Position numbers and translations under genes: made by a program
Notes under the pieces: model-generated
Databases searched by the model: none
Seen by the model: the letters and a program-made list of their open reading frames with translations, nothing else
Told to the model about the DNA's origin: nothing
Shown here: piece after piece, positions 10,898 to 21,815 of the stretch
Numbering within the stretch: the stretch's first letter is position 1
Layout: every line of letters starts with the position of its first letter
Source of the DNA: Chara braunii
Lineage: Eukaryota > Streptophyta > Charophyceae > Charales > Characeae
Length of the DNA stretch: 48,450 bases
Assembly (NCBI GenBank): GCA_003427395.1
Contig: BFEA01000544.1
Location: forward strand, 867,440 to 915,889
Reading direction: 5' to 3'

Positions 10898-11008
10898 GTC
10901 ATTGAAGTCTGGGATCATGACAAGTACGTTGGCGATCTTCCATCAGATTTCGTGGTATGGGAGACCGAAGGGAAGACAGGTTATCAGTTCAACAGCTCAG
11001 CTGCACAG
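10898..11008 (+). CDS. Exon-like segment, 37 codons, unidentified gene
   Basis: A 111-base open segment is bounded by a splice-acceptor-like TTCGCAG before 10898 and a donor-like CAG|GTGACG after 11008. It encodes a balanced, non-repetitive peptide beginning VIEVWDHDKYVGDLPSDF and ending NSSAAQ. The composition stands out against the low-complexity surroundings. The Asp/His-rich start slightly recalls calcium-binding C2 loops, but that is too weak to assign. No neighbouring exon was recognised, so it may be an exon fragment. Parts of it recur at about 11054-11088 and 11132-11195. Confidence 0.35.
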
Positions 11009-11053
11009 GTGACGCATTTCACACTTTAGTGAATTGGATTTCTTAAAACGGTC

Positions 11054-11195
11054 TACCATCAGATTTTGTGGTATGGGAGACAGAAGGGTCTACTTTCATT
11101 TTCCATTTTGAATTGGATTTCTTGAAACGATCTACCAATCAGATTTTGCGGTATGGGAGACAGAAGGGAAGACAGGTTATGAGATCAACAGCTCA
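11054..11195 (+). pseudogene. Two broken partial copies of the 37-codon exon-like segment
   Basis: CCATCAGATTTTGTGGTATGGGAGACAGAAGGG (about 11056-11088) repeats the middle of the segment at 10898-11008. A second copy at 11132-11195 also carries GAAGACAGGTTATGAGATCAACAGCTCAGCTGCA. Each is preceded by a shared AATTGGATTTCTT(A/G)AAACGRTCTACCA block. Small deletions break the frame, so these look like local tandem duplicates with intron sequence included. Confidence 0.55.
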
Positions 11196-11224
11196 GCTGC
11201 ATTTCACGCTTAGTCTAATTTCAG

Positions 11225-11316
11225 CTTCCATTTTGAATTGAATTCACCTTCCATTTTAAATTGAATTCAGCTTCCATTTTGAATTGAATTCACCTTCCAT
11301 TTTGAATTGAATTTCT
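11225..11316. repeat. 23-bp minisatellite, four units
   Basis: CTTCCATTTTGAATTGAATTCA(C/G) starts at 11225, 11248, 11271 and 11294, exactly 23 bp apart, with one G-to-A change in unit 2. Confidence 0.92.
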
Positions 11317-14212
11317 TGCAACATACCTAAATTCAGCTTCTCTTTGAACTTCTCTCCGTTATTTCCCCTCCAAATCTCCGTCATTCAACCTCCTTCGCAG
11401 ATCAGAACTCCTATGTTCTCTCAAGCTACTGTCGGGAGGAGTGTTCCCCTCTCTCGGAGATCACAAACAACAACCAACTAAGGTAAGAAGTTGCTATTGT
11501 CAACCGTCGGCTGCCGCTGTCAGCGATCACCGCGAGTCTAGTCCTAAGCCTCTACAACACCCTGGGCTTAAAACAAAAAAAAACAAAAAAAAAACAAAAA
11601 AAAAGGACAAAAAGAAGAAGAAGAAGAATTAGAATTTGAAAATTTGAAAAAGCCAGGCCAATCGCTACACGTCCATGCCTTAGTGATAAACAGAACAGCA
11701 CCTGCACGGACAATCAGCTGAACGCGCACATTCCCCGACGCGTTTCTCCTGGCTGCGCACCAGGACTTCTCAAGGGGCATCCACTCTCCCGCATCCACCG
11801 TGGCGAACCTCCTAATATTACACGACCACACACCTGCCACAGACTGATCAGTTACTCCAGATGGCTTACTCGGCTCCCCAACCATAATGGACGGCCAGAG
11901 GCTACCCAGTAGCAACTTCCCCTGTACCCAGTTACTCACATTGGACATCTATCTGCCGGACCGGCCCTCTCCGCAAACTGAAGAGCACGACCCCGCACTC
12001 GTCTTATCCTGGTCAGTTACACCTGATGACCTCTATCTACTACTCAACTTAAACAGTACTCAACAGCGAGCCACGTATCTTCACAGCTCTTAACAAACAC
12101 GACTGCCCAAGTTAAGCATCTATAGTCATTGTCGAACTCGCCCGTACTCAGTAACTCATTCGCAACACGCACCGTTTTCCACCTCCTATTCTTAACTACT
12201 CCGCTTACGTGGCATTAACCCGTATTCCACTTATTAAAAATAATACTCACACACACCCGTTCGTAAAACGGAAGCTCTTCCCTTCTGCTATCGACCCCGT
12301 CCGGACTTCGGTGGCGCTGGCCGTGGCCTCCTCTCCCTGCTGAACCCCAGTTCTCAACCACCAGCTCACTCCATAAAGACGACTCCCAGACCGTTGGGCG
12401 ATACCGCTACTCACCCACCTACTCTCTTCATGACCACCACAGCCACCCTCTTCATGACCACCACAGCCACCCGTAATCAGCTTAGCAGCACATTTGCCAG
12501 TAGACAATCACTCATACACTTAGCCCAAACAGCACAAGTAACTAACTACGTGCACTCCACACTCACGTCAACCACCCACTACCATCGCGCTCAGCCCACA
12601 TCTGGCCAGCCCACTACTCATCTATCATACACGCTTACCAACAACAACCTACGTGTGGGTACTTCATGCGTATACGCTCACAAACTGAAGGTCTTCCTTG
12701 CGGATATGGAACCCGTCCCCCAAACCACTCCCACCTTTCCCGTCCGGAAGCACGTAAGATCTCACCAGCCCGCTCTCCTCATAAGCGCAACCACTCCCCA
12801 TGAATACGGCACAAGCAACTAACTACGTCGAGAACTTACCCCCGACCACTCTCTTCTGTCGCATCTCTCGCCCGTCACCATCACGCTCAACCTGCATCTG
12901 GCCAATCACCTACCTGCTTAACACACACACCCACGAGTAATTAAATGCAGACTGCTCAAGTAACTACCTACGTATAAGCACGATCCCCGGCTACTCTCAT
13001 CCCTCACGTCTCTCGCCCGCCACTTCAGTTCTCGTCATGAGCTCGTCACGGCTCATCCTAACATCTACTGACAGCCCGTCAACATTCTTCCGCTATCTCT
13101 GCTCGTAACCTTCGCCAGCCTGCCGAGGCTCCAACCTATACACGTATCAAAGATTGTACGCTTCCTTGTGTGAGAGAACACAGAACACCCTGCCCTTCGC
13201 ACAGAGCGCCCGTGGCTCCTGCGGATTGAATGGTCCCGTGTCTGGGTAGCGACTGTTACTGGCCCGAGAGGGTGCAAAAATGACGTGCAGGTTGTTAGTG
13301 GGCCTCCAAGAACTTTTCTTTTTCTTTTTGTTTTCTCTCCCTTTCAATCATGGATAAGCTTCTGATCCGACAGTGTGTAAAGTAGGCAATTTTGTTGAGA
13401 AACGCGAATCCCACAAGTTTAGGAGGGTGCAGCTCTTTGTTAGGGGTACGTTTTCAGGTTATTTGTTTGTGGCGTGGCGCATAGTCCGTGATGAATGGCC
13501 CAACGGCGCTACACAAAATGGAAAGCTCGAGGACCCCTTCCCCTACCGGGAAAGCAGCCGCGAAATTCAGTCGGCCTTTTCGATGTCCTCGGCCACTTGG
13601 TTTGTCTGTGGAGCAGAGGACTGTGCGACGTGGGCAGGCTGGTGGGCTGCTTTCCCCGTAGTGCCATATTATGGAGCCCGCCATTGTCCCATGGTCTCGC
13701 GCGGCATTCTGTGGCAGTTCCCTGTTGGGTGCGAAAGGAGCCGATGTTGAAGTGTCATGTGCACGCTTCGTCGTTTTCGAATATTTTATAGTGAAGCGCA
13801 CGTGGTACTCGTTTTTGCGGCCATTGGCAGAATCTAGGGAATAGCTTCCATAGCTGGTATGCGCAACCAAGGCAACAGTTTTCCAGTTTTCGTCGTCGTG
13901 CGCGGCAAGCAGGTATGGAGCAAAACTAAAACGGTTACCCAAGTCCGTCCACATCGGCATTGTCATCCCACATGGAATCCGCGAGTGGAGATGTGCCGCC
14001 ATCGATCTCGGCAGGTGGAGCATGGCCAGGGAGGCGCAGCGCCGCTCCGCGGGTCTCTTCTCTGCCCTGTGGTCTCCCCCCTGTGCCCACTCTCAAGGCG
14101 CTTCCGCAATGGGCCACCCGAAATGTGTTCTCACCGCAAAGGTTGGACACGTACACACGCATGCCACAGCAGCGTGCTGAGGAGTCCTCCCTGATGGGCC
14201 AGGCAGCAAGCG
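11317..14212. other. Long unassigned region
   Basis: 11560-11640 is A-rich. 11640-13070 is C/A-rich with many CCAC and ACAC words. 13300-14212 is balanced in base composition. CTCTTCATGACCACCACAGCCACC is present twice in tandem near 12427-12474. Open frames of up to 189 codons (13454-14023 minus, 13373-13750 plus) resemble nothing I know and overlap each other on both strands. I do not call genes here. Confidence 0.45.
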
Positions 14213-14220
14213 CCCAGCCG

Positions 14221-14400
14221 CAGTGTCGTCCCCCGTACGTCGTACGGTACGTCGTACGGGGTGTCTCCGTACGGCCCGTGAGTACGGACACGGTCTCCGT
14301 CCAAACGTGCCAGGGCCCGGTGTGGGGGGGAAGGGGGGGGGTTGACCCCCAGGGATGGTAGGGGGGGTCTCGAGGGGCCCCTTAGTCTTTTAAAAACAGA
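14221..14400 (+). repeat. Left CGTACG-rich terminal module of the hAT-like element
   Basis: CCCGTACGTCGTACGG is repeated around 14231-14260, followed by CTCCGTACGGCCCG, then G-rich and C-rich blocks (about 14325-14370: GGGGGGAAGGGGGGGGG, TTGACCCCC). It is the inverted counterpart of 24160-24346. A similar start (CCCGTACGTCGTACGGGGG) occurs at 27304. Confidence 0.75.
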
Positions 14401-14512
14401 AAAAAGAAAAAAGTTCGTAGTAAAGAAAAGAGAGGGAAAAAAAAGCAAAATCAAATGAATCTACCGCTAGAACATGGAAATACATATTGTCACAGTGTCA
14501 CTTGTTTTTATT

Positions 14513-14718
14513 TGTGTGTGTGTGTGTGTTCCCGGGGGGGAGGCGACCCCTCCGCTGCAAATCAATCAATCAATCAAAAAAAAAAAAAAAAACAGGCCGC
14601 GCGCGTACTTTTGTGTGTGTGTGTGTGTGTGTGTGTTCGTGGGGGGGAGGCGACCCCCCCACTGCAAATCAATCAATCAATCGATCAAATGAAAAAAAAA
14701 AGGAAAAAAAAGGCTGCG

Positions 14719-14772
<54 letters not shown>

Positions 14773-14825
14773 CGCGGGGGGGAGGCAACCCCCCCAATGC
14801 ATGTCAATCAATCAATCAATCAATC
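14513..14825 (+). repeat. Three (GT)n-hairpin-(CAAT)n units
   Basis: Units start near 14513, 14612 and 14722. Each has (GT)n (14 to 46 bp), TTC(C/G)(C/T)GGGGGGGAGGC(G/A)ACCCC-rich, TGCA, (CAAT)n. The first two also have an A-run and GGC(C/T)GCGCG spacer. G7 and C7 runs spaced by six bases can form a hairpin. The last (CAAT)n is cut at 14825 by the LTR retrotransposon and resumes at 24049. Confidence 0.88.
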
Positions 14826-15852
14826 TACAATGAACCCAGATCGTGAAGACAGTTGTCAACAATGCAAGCCCAAATAAATGTCCATTGGCTGATGATTACT
14901 AATAGTCAAAATCGTAACCAGACAGAATGAGATGAGGTAATCATACACAGACGAAGAGAGAGGAGGGAGAAGAGACGAAAGGAGAGGAAAGTACAATGCC
15001 CACTCCTGCTTCGGGCTCCCTCCTCCGCTACCACCTCAATAATCAATAGTTTGAACAAGTATCCGAAGTAACCTCAATGTGCCACGTGGCACGTCTAATC
15101 AATCCCACATCAGCACAGTACAACACTGGAGCAATCTCGACATGAAGACAACTAGGTACGTATCCATGAACTCTTCCACAGTCCTGATCTCCTCCTGAAG
15201 TGACGACGAAACAGAACAACAATGCCAATTACGTAGTCCCTGCCATAGAACACGTGGCAGCAGCCACGTCAGCCAATGATACACGTGGCAGCAGCCACAT
15301 CAGCGATAGCGCATGGGAGCTGCCACGTCAGCATGCCAAGAAGACAGGAGCAAGCCGGCCACCATGCCGGGCTAGTAGCACCTCGCCAAGTCACAATGCC
15401 AGCGTCGCAGCGTCGAGCCAGCGTTGAAGTCAACGCGTGAAGTCAACATTAACGAAAGACAGAATGAATGTCAAAGCCAGGAAGTCAGCGCTTATGTAGC
15501 GTTGACGCGGGGTCTGGACCCCGGATGCTGTATCCCTTGGCCGTCCAGATCTCAATGCGAATGAGGGCCTAGATTGGCCTGAAACCGAATTCCCTCCGGC
15601 CTGGATGCTGTCTGGGTACCTGCGCACAACAAGTGAGTGTATCCAACCAAGTGCCTAGGTGCGGTACCTTTGACTCTATAGTTGACTTTGACTCTTGAAT
15701 TTCCTGTGTGCAGCGTTCAGTTACACAACCACACTCGAGAGACTCAGGCCTGGGCGTGTCTCGGTCACACAACCCAGCGCAGACCTACTAAGGTTTGCAT
15801 GACCTGGGGCTGGGTTCTGGGCCCCAGGCTACTCCTGAACAGGGTTTTTACA
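14826..15852 (-). repeat. 3' LTR of chromovirus 1
   Basis: A direct repeat of 23037-24048. On the minus strand it starts TGTAAAAACCCTGTTCAGG (15852 downward) and ends GGGTTCATTGTA (14826). The ends form an imperfect inverted repeat of the TG...CA type with AACCC/GGGTT. It holds ACGT-core motifs: ACGTGGC-AGCA-GCCACGT at 15252-15269 and further copies to about 15335. A TTGAC cluster lies at about 15668-15695. It has about 10 extra bases relative to the 5' LTR near 15115. Confidence 0.92.
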
Positions 15853-15880
15853 TTCCTGCCGGCCCATTTTCGAGTTCCAC
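15853..15880 (-). other. Polypurine tract region of chromovirus 1
   Basis: On the minus strand the bases just before the 3' LTR read GAAAATGGGCCGGCAGGAA, then TG of the LTR. The same GGCCGGC followed by purines precedes the putative LTR of chromovirus 2 (36537-36548). Plus-strand priming at such a tract is the known role in LTR elements; the exact edge is inferred. Confidence 0.6.
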
Positions 15881-15891
15881 CGCAGAAATAT

Positions 15892-16702
15892 TTAAGACTT
15901 TAACCCTCGTTCATAAACAACGACAATATCAGGAGCTGTTTCAAGTAGTTCTCGTTTACTAAACCATCTGTCCTCAAATGGTGCTTGAGTTTTAAAACGT
16001 ACCTTGAACTGCTTCTGAGGTCGTCCACGTCCTCCTGTAGAGAAGTAGCCATGCTCTATGATCCTGTCAACCTCGTATCCGCCATCCATGTCTGGTGGAA
16101 TCATAGAGGGTCTGCGTGGGAACTCATTTCCTTCTACGTAAGACAACAGTTTGGACGCATGAATGATAGGGTATGTTTTGAGATGAGGGGGAATATCAAC
16201 TCTATAAGATGGTCCCTCTGCATCTCCAATTACTTTGAGAACTTCCCAGGGTCCAAAATAGACAGGTAGCAATTTTTGGGACACATCTTCTTCTAGTGAA
16301 AACTCCTTAGATTTTACCCTAACCAAATCACCCTCTTTGAATGTAGATGGTCGACGGTGCCTGTTGGCTTGTTCAATCATCCGTAGTTGAGCTTTCCTTA
16401 GATTATCTTTAACTTTCTGAATGTCCTCCTGAAACAAGATTGCATATTCTCGGGTCCCTGGGGGCAACCTAAGAAACTGGTCCCAATTTAGTACATCAAT
16501 GGGACGTTTAGGCTTCCACCCTTTGTGAACGTCCAGTGGAAGTATGAACACTATTGTTATATGCAGTTGCAATTTTAGGTAAGTTCTCGTCCCAATCAAT
16601 CTGATCGGGTCTAATATACATACGCAAAAGTTATTGGCACAGACGCTTCATCTGTTCAGTCTGACCATTCGTTTTGGGATGCCTCCCTGACGACATGGTC
16701 AG
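15892..16702 (-). pseudogene. Integrase C-terminal half and chromodomain, chromovirus 1
   Basis: Starts at the MITE insertion and carries the integrase motif SSGRHPKTNGQTEQ, whose last Glu is the third catalytic residue. A disturbed stretch (stops, small indels) runs to about 16600. The open segment 16599-15892 then encodes the GPWEVLKV region, YPIIHASKLL and a chromodomain-like end (YEVDRIIEHGYF...FEDRWFSKREL). Chromodomains of chromoviral integrases guide insertion towards marked chromatin; that is family knowledge. It ends at a TAA just before the polypurine tract. It aligns closely with the end of chromovirus 2. Confidence 0.88.
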
Positions 16703-17254
16703 CTGTGTAACTGTTTGAACGCCGTGAACACGCCTTCGCGTTCAAATGTGCGTTTGAACGCGGATTTAAATTCGCGTTCAAAATTGAACGGCGTTCAATT
16801 TTTATTTTTATTTTTTTATAAAAAAATCATTTCGATGCCTAACAATAACTTTTTTTTTTTTATTGGTTTTTTATGAGTTCTGTATGATGTAAGGTAAATG
16901 CCTCTCAATTTTGGATTCATTTTGCTAAGACAAAACAAAATGAAAAATCGTCAAAGATGGCAGTGTCAAATCGTGTTCGCTCACTAATTTCAATTATTTT
17001 TTTACTTTTTTTATTTTTTGTTTTTTATTTTTTTTTTTCAATTTGGTAACGAATTTAGATGTAATGCTCAGACAAATGTTGTTTATTTTATTTTTCTTCA
17101 TAACATATTTTATTTTCGGAATTTTTTTTTTTTTTTTTTTTTTTCCGCACGGAATTGAACTCCGCGTTCGGTCCCGTTCATTGAACTCGCATTCCGTTCA
17201 GTTTCTGAATGGAAAACCCACGTTCAATGAACGCGCAGTTTCACAGATGGTCAG
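16695..17254 (+). mobile_element. 544-bp hAT-like MITE inside integrase
   Basis: The element spans 16703-17246. It is flanked by exact 8-bp duplications ATGGTCAG (16695-16702 and 17247-17254). Its ends are CTGTGTAACTG and, reverse-complemented, CTGTGAAACTG (10 of 11 identical). Just inside both ends are GTTCA/TGAAC-rich inverted words (GAACGCCGTGAAC, CGTTCATTGAACG). The centre is A/T-rich and noncoding. It has no transposase and so depends on one elsewhere. It splits the integrase between the second catalytic Asp and the Glu, so it arrived after the retrotransposon. Confidence 0.85.
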
Positions 17255-18098
17255 CCGTGTGCCATAAGTTTCCATCAACTTTTGCCATGGCAGACAGGTG
17301 AACCTGACATCTCGATCAGACACAATGGTTTTAGGGAACCCATACTCAGTGACCCATCGCATCTGAAATTTCAAAATGACAAGTTCAGTATGCGCTTCTG
17401 CTTGTAAGGGAACAAACATAACGTATTTAGAGAAACGGTCTACAATTACCATCACTTGACTATTACCATTACGACTTTTAACCAGACTCATGAAGTCAAT
17501 TGAGATAGACTCACCTGGTTCACTTGGTATAGGTAATGGCTTGAGAAGTCTAAGGGGATTCTCATGCGACGACTTGTTTCTCTGACACACTAAACAGGTA
17601 CGAACATATGTTAGTACATCTTCTTTAAGTCCATTCCATTCGAAACGTTCTTTGACTTCAGCATATGTTTTCTTGAAACCAAAATGACCCTCAGAATCGT
17701 GCCATTCTCCAATCAACAGACTCTTAATCTCTTCCTTATGAGGAATACACAATCTTTGTTTAGTTTCGTCAATCAAGAACAACAATCCATCAGTCAGTCT
17801 ATAGTTGGGTAGTTGTGACGGATCTTGTACAAGGATATCCATGATTGGTTTCCAGATAGGATCAGAAGCATATCCTTGGCGAATCTGGTCTTTCGGATCA
17901 TTCCCAACATCCGAGTAAGAGACAATTGCACCAAAGAAATCACTCCGTCTGGACAATGCATCTGCAACCACATTAGACTTACCTTTGATCGTTTTCAATT
18001 CAAAATCGAAGGTATCAATAAACGCAGACCATCGTACCAGTTTATCAGAGAGCCTAGGTTGTGTCTTTATCCACTTCAGAGTAGAGTGGTCTGATTAC
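17255..18098 (-). pseudogene. Integrase N-terminal half, chromovirus 1
   Basis: An open stretch (17998 down to the MITE) starts with VVADALSRR, the RNase H/integrase linker. It carries the H2C2 zinc motif (HDSEGHFG ... CLVCQRNK) and catalytic Asp residues in SISIDFM and IVSDRD. The coding sequence is cut at GTRLT by the MITE; residues past that point are MITE sequence. About 60% of the residues match chromovirus 2 by eye. Confidence 0.9.
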
Positions 18099-18495
18099 AC
18101 AGTAAAGTGTCTCCCTAATAATTAGTGCTTCCATGTGTTTAGTGCATAGACTAAGGCATATAGCTCCCTTTCATAGGTGGAGTTGACCACTTTTTCCGAC
18201 GGCAGTGGTGCAGACATAAATTCTATGGGCCTGTAGTCCTTGTCGTCATCCTCTTGGAGAATAACGCCAATTCCATACCGACTTGCATCAATAGTGACAA
18301 TGAAAGGTAAAGACGGGTCAGCAATCTTAAGGACGGGTAGTGAGTGAGGGCATATGTCAATTTCCGAAAGGAAGACTCACAATCATTGTCCCACAACCAG
18401 ATTGTTTCTTTCTTTAATAATCTTCGAATTGGTGCAGCAATCAGTGAGAAGTTTCTGACAAACTTCCTATAATAACTAGCTAGACCAAGGAAAGA
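18099..18495 (-). pseudogene. RNase H region with stops, chromovirus 1
   Basis: After a TGA at 18498-18496, which falls where chromovirus 2 has Trp (ELWSFLGLA), the frame continues as SFLGLASYYRKFV. It shifts once, then gives [21 protein letters not shown] and SDHSTLKW, the acidic residues of RNase H. Two TAA codons lie at positions that are Tyr in chromovirus 2 (KHYLLG and KVYSDH). The domain is recognisable but cannot be translated as one piece. Confidence 0.82.
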
Positions 18496-19344
18496 TCACA
18501 ATTCAGTAATTGACTTTGGTTGTAGCCAATCTCTAATTGCTGATATCTTTTTCTCTTTTGGCCTTAGACCTTCTTCGTTTACTATGTGTCCTAGGTATAA
18601 CACTTCGGACTTAGCAAACTCAAACTTCTTTGGGTTAATCTTGAAGTTGCCTTCGCGCAACTTCCCTAGCACCAGACGAAGGTGCTTCTTATGATCTTCT
18701 AGTGTCTTACTGTACACTAGAATATCATCGAGATAGACAATGACAAACTTATCCAACCATTGACGGAACAAGTCATTCATTGACCTTTGAAAAGTGGCAG
18801 GGGCATTCGTTAATCCGAAGGGCATTACCACGAACTCGTAGTGGCCATACCTGGTCCGGAAAACGGTCTTATGCTGATCGGAGGGTTCCACCTCGATCTG
18901 GTGATACCCAAATTTCAAGTCGATCTTGCTAAAATACCTGCATCCCTGTAACTGGTCAAGTAAGTCGCTAATTCGTGGAAGAGGCTCGACATTCTTAACA
19001 GTGACGACATTCAACCCTCTATAATAAATACATAGACGTAACTCACCTTCCTTTTTGGGCACAAATAGGACAGGGGCACCATAAGGAGAAGAGCTAGGGC
19101 GAATCCATCCTTTCTCTGTTAAGTCTTGCAGTTGTTTTCTCAGTTCCCTAGCAGACATTTGGTAGATAGGGCCCTTGGGAATCTTACTGCCAGGAATAAT
19201 TTCAATGGTGTGCTTTATAGCACGCGCAATTATTCCTGTTGGTTCGGTAAATAAGTCTTTATACTCGCTTAAAAGTTTTTCAGTCGAAGAAGGATAGGAA
19301 GTAGAAGACTTTCCTGCTCTTGTTACTGAAACCATCATTACTTC
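18496..19344 (-). pseudogene. Reverse transcriptase, chromovirus 1
   Basis: A 280-codon open stretch follows the TAG at 19347-19345 in the same frame as the protease. It shows [63 protein letters not shown] and the active site YLDDILVYSK. One conserved position is altered: CIYYRGLN, where chromovirus 2 has CIDYRGLN, which should damage the palm. It ends at the TGA described for the RNase H region. Confidence 0.92.
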
Positions 19345-20067
19345 CTATTCCAACTTCTTCTTTGAAACCATTGAACGAATGGCTGAATAACTCATACAAC
19401 AGAAAGAGAGACTAGAGTCATAGCCAAATGTATGAAACAATTTGATAGGTTTCAATTCAGATTGTGCGTCTCGCAGTTGCACTACCTTTCCCTTGAACTT
19501 GATATCTGGGTTAGCTTCCTCGTGCCAGTCCATTCCCAGAATCAAGTCACATGGCAAGTTCTTTTCTACAAGGAAGGATACCTCGTGAAGAATTATCTTC
19601 CCTTCCTTGGTACGAAATCGACACTTCACACGATCAACATACTGAGAGACAGTGATCGTGCTTTTGTGAGCTAAAACGGACGTGATAGGTCTAGACAAAT
19701 CTTTTACCTTCATTCCGAGATGGAATTTGCGGATTGCTTTCTCGGATATGTAGGATCGCGTGGATCCTAAGTCCAAGAGTGCACCTACACGTGTATGTGC
19801 AATCTCTACATCCGCGAGTAGTAGGTCACCTTTAGACTTAGATTTCTTAGCCCACGAGCTTCGTAGTGCCAGCAACTCGTTACCAAGCTCGTCAAGAGAG
19901 TCGTCCAAAGTGACAGTACATAAGACAGGTTCAGGGTGTTCCGGACGATGGGCCGAAGAAGAACCATCCTCTGCCATGCGAGTCAAAGGGTTGGACGGGT
20001 TAGTAGGCGCTTTACCTTCATATTGGTCCAAACCCTTAGACTCAGTATGAGCAGATGCTACTCCTAC
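19345..20067 (-). pseudogene. Protease, chromovirus 1
   Basis: The pol frame begins one base back from the gag TAG (-1 frame) and is open through VGVASAHTESKG, a Ser/Glu-rich spacer, then the retropepsin-like motif ALLDLGSTRSYIS and the LILGMDW segment. The usual D-S/T-G is D-L-G here, so activity is doubtful; chromovirus 2 has DSG. It ends KKKLE followed by TAG, matching the protease end of chromovirus 2. Confidence 0.85.
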
Positions 20068-21815
20068 TGGCGGCTCGCTTTTGGGTTACGGATAAGTGGG
20101 CACCATGCAATCACATGCCCTGTGGTCCAACACTTCAAACACTGCGTGTTATCCATTCTTTCCTGCCATGTTTCCTGTGACAGGCCCATTTTTTTCCAAG
20201 GCTTTCCGGCCGCAATCCCGGGGTGCTCTGGGAACGAGGGTGGCTTCTTCTTCTTAACTGGTGGTCGTGGTCCTCCCCTGTTGACCACGGCAGTAGTGAC
20301 TTCCCCCTTCCCGGAATCACTGCTGCTCGCCACACCCTCGGCCTCCAATGACCACTTCTCCACGGTATCGTCATCAAAGACGATAAGGGTGTGGTCTTGA
20401 CGCTTTTGGCGCCAAAGTATCTGCTTACCTGTTCCTGCACCACCACCATATTTCACAACAGACGCATAAGAATTTTTAACCTGAGAAGTCATTTGCACTC
20501 GTTGGAGAGCCAGATCCCGAAGCTGCCTATAATTATACTTACCTGACTTGGACTCTGCGACGAGTTGTCCACGGATAGGCTCAGGCAGATCACGGGAATA
20601 GATGTACAAGACTTGGTTTGTCTTGCAGGTTCAATCTCAGAACCTTCAACAACCGATCAACTTTCCGAGACAGCGATTCCACAGAGGTCCAGTGTTTCTG
20701 ATCAATTGTGGTGAGTTGGTCAAAGACCTTATCGGCTGTCGTTTTGTCCAAAAACCGTTACTTGATCTTACTAAGGAACTGCTTGAGGTTCAAGGTTCCG
20801 GCCCACTCCTCAATGTCATCGAACCCTGCCGCATTAGCTTCGACCAACACCCATTCCTTAGCTTTCTCCCCGAGACAAGAAGTAGAGAAAGCAACATGGG
20901 AATCGGGTTCAACATGGGCCGTACTACAATATGTCTGAATCTTAACAATCCACAATAATAAGTTTTCATCTTTCTTGTTGCAGAATATGAAAGGCAATTT
21001 CATTTCCACCTTCTCCTTTCTCTTGGGTTTCTCCGGTTGTGTGGTGTCGTCCTTTGTTCCATTTGGAGACTTCGGCGGACTCGAAGGTTCTCCTTTCTTT
21101 TCTACCGGTTTCTTCTCTTCCGGTTTCTATGTCTCTACAGTAAGAGACTTCATGGCATCTCCCATTAGTTTCTCTGGCTTTTCCGTCTTTTCTTCCTTAA
21201 CCTTTTCCTTCCCCTTGACCAGATTCGTGATTATCCGGAGTCCAGCGGACACATCATCGATTTGTGACTGCATCCGTTCACTATACTGATCGATTTCATT
21301 TCCAGGTGGGCAAGGTAATTCACAAGCTGAGCCAAAGAAATCTCCTGCTCTTCTCCTTTGGTCTTTACAACATTTTGTCTATTTTTTTGAATTTTTTGTT
21401 CTTGCTGTTCACTCTTTTTCTTTCTCAATTCTTCTTTCCTTTTCTTCTCTCTTTCTAGTGCTTCTTCTAGTTGTCCGATATTTCCATCCACAGTTTCTTC
21501 ATACACAACCTTTTCTCCTTCTTCTTTCCGTGCAGCAAGCTCGGAGAACTGATCCATGATATACTTATCAAGTGTCTGACGATACTTGATAAGTATATCC
21601 TGAACCTAAATGACGTCGGTGTCTGTCTCAGCCAGTTCAATAGCATTATGTAATGCTTTTAAATCGAACAGGCTTCGGACATGAGTCTCAACATCTTCAC
21701 CAACATCATGAAGTTCAGAAATCAATTTGTCCAAACGGGCAATCAAAATTTTTTTCCGCTCGTTCACTTACTGCTTAGCTCGGGGGTCAGGAGTCTCCTC
21801 ATCAACAACAAACAT
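20064..21815 (-). pseudogene. Gag, chromovirus 1, broken
   Basis: The probable start is ATG at 21815 (MFVVDEETPDPRAKQ). In-frame TAA (21770-21768) and TAG (21608-21606) follow, then a Lys/Glu-rich coiled-coil region (about 21530-21330), a frameshift near 21290, and the capsid-like part around 21009-20760 (KLPFIF, EKAKEWV). Next come a TAA at 20760-20758 and another shift near 20620. The last part (20609-20064) ends in the zinc knuckle CLKCWTTGHVIAWC (CX2CX4HX4C) and a TAG. Gag packages element RNA. Confidence 0.85.

Noticed and set aside
13373-14023. Overlapping plus and minus open frames of 125-189 codons
   Set aside because: No domain, no similarity recognised, both strands equally open; kept only as unassigned.
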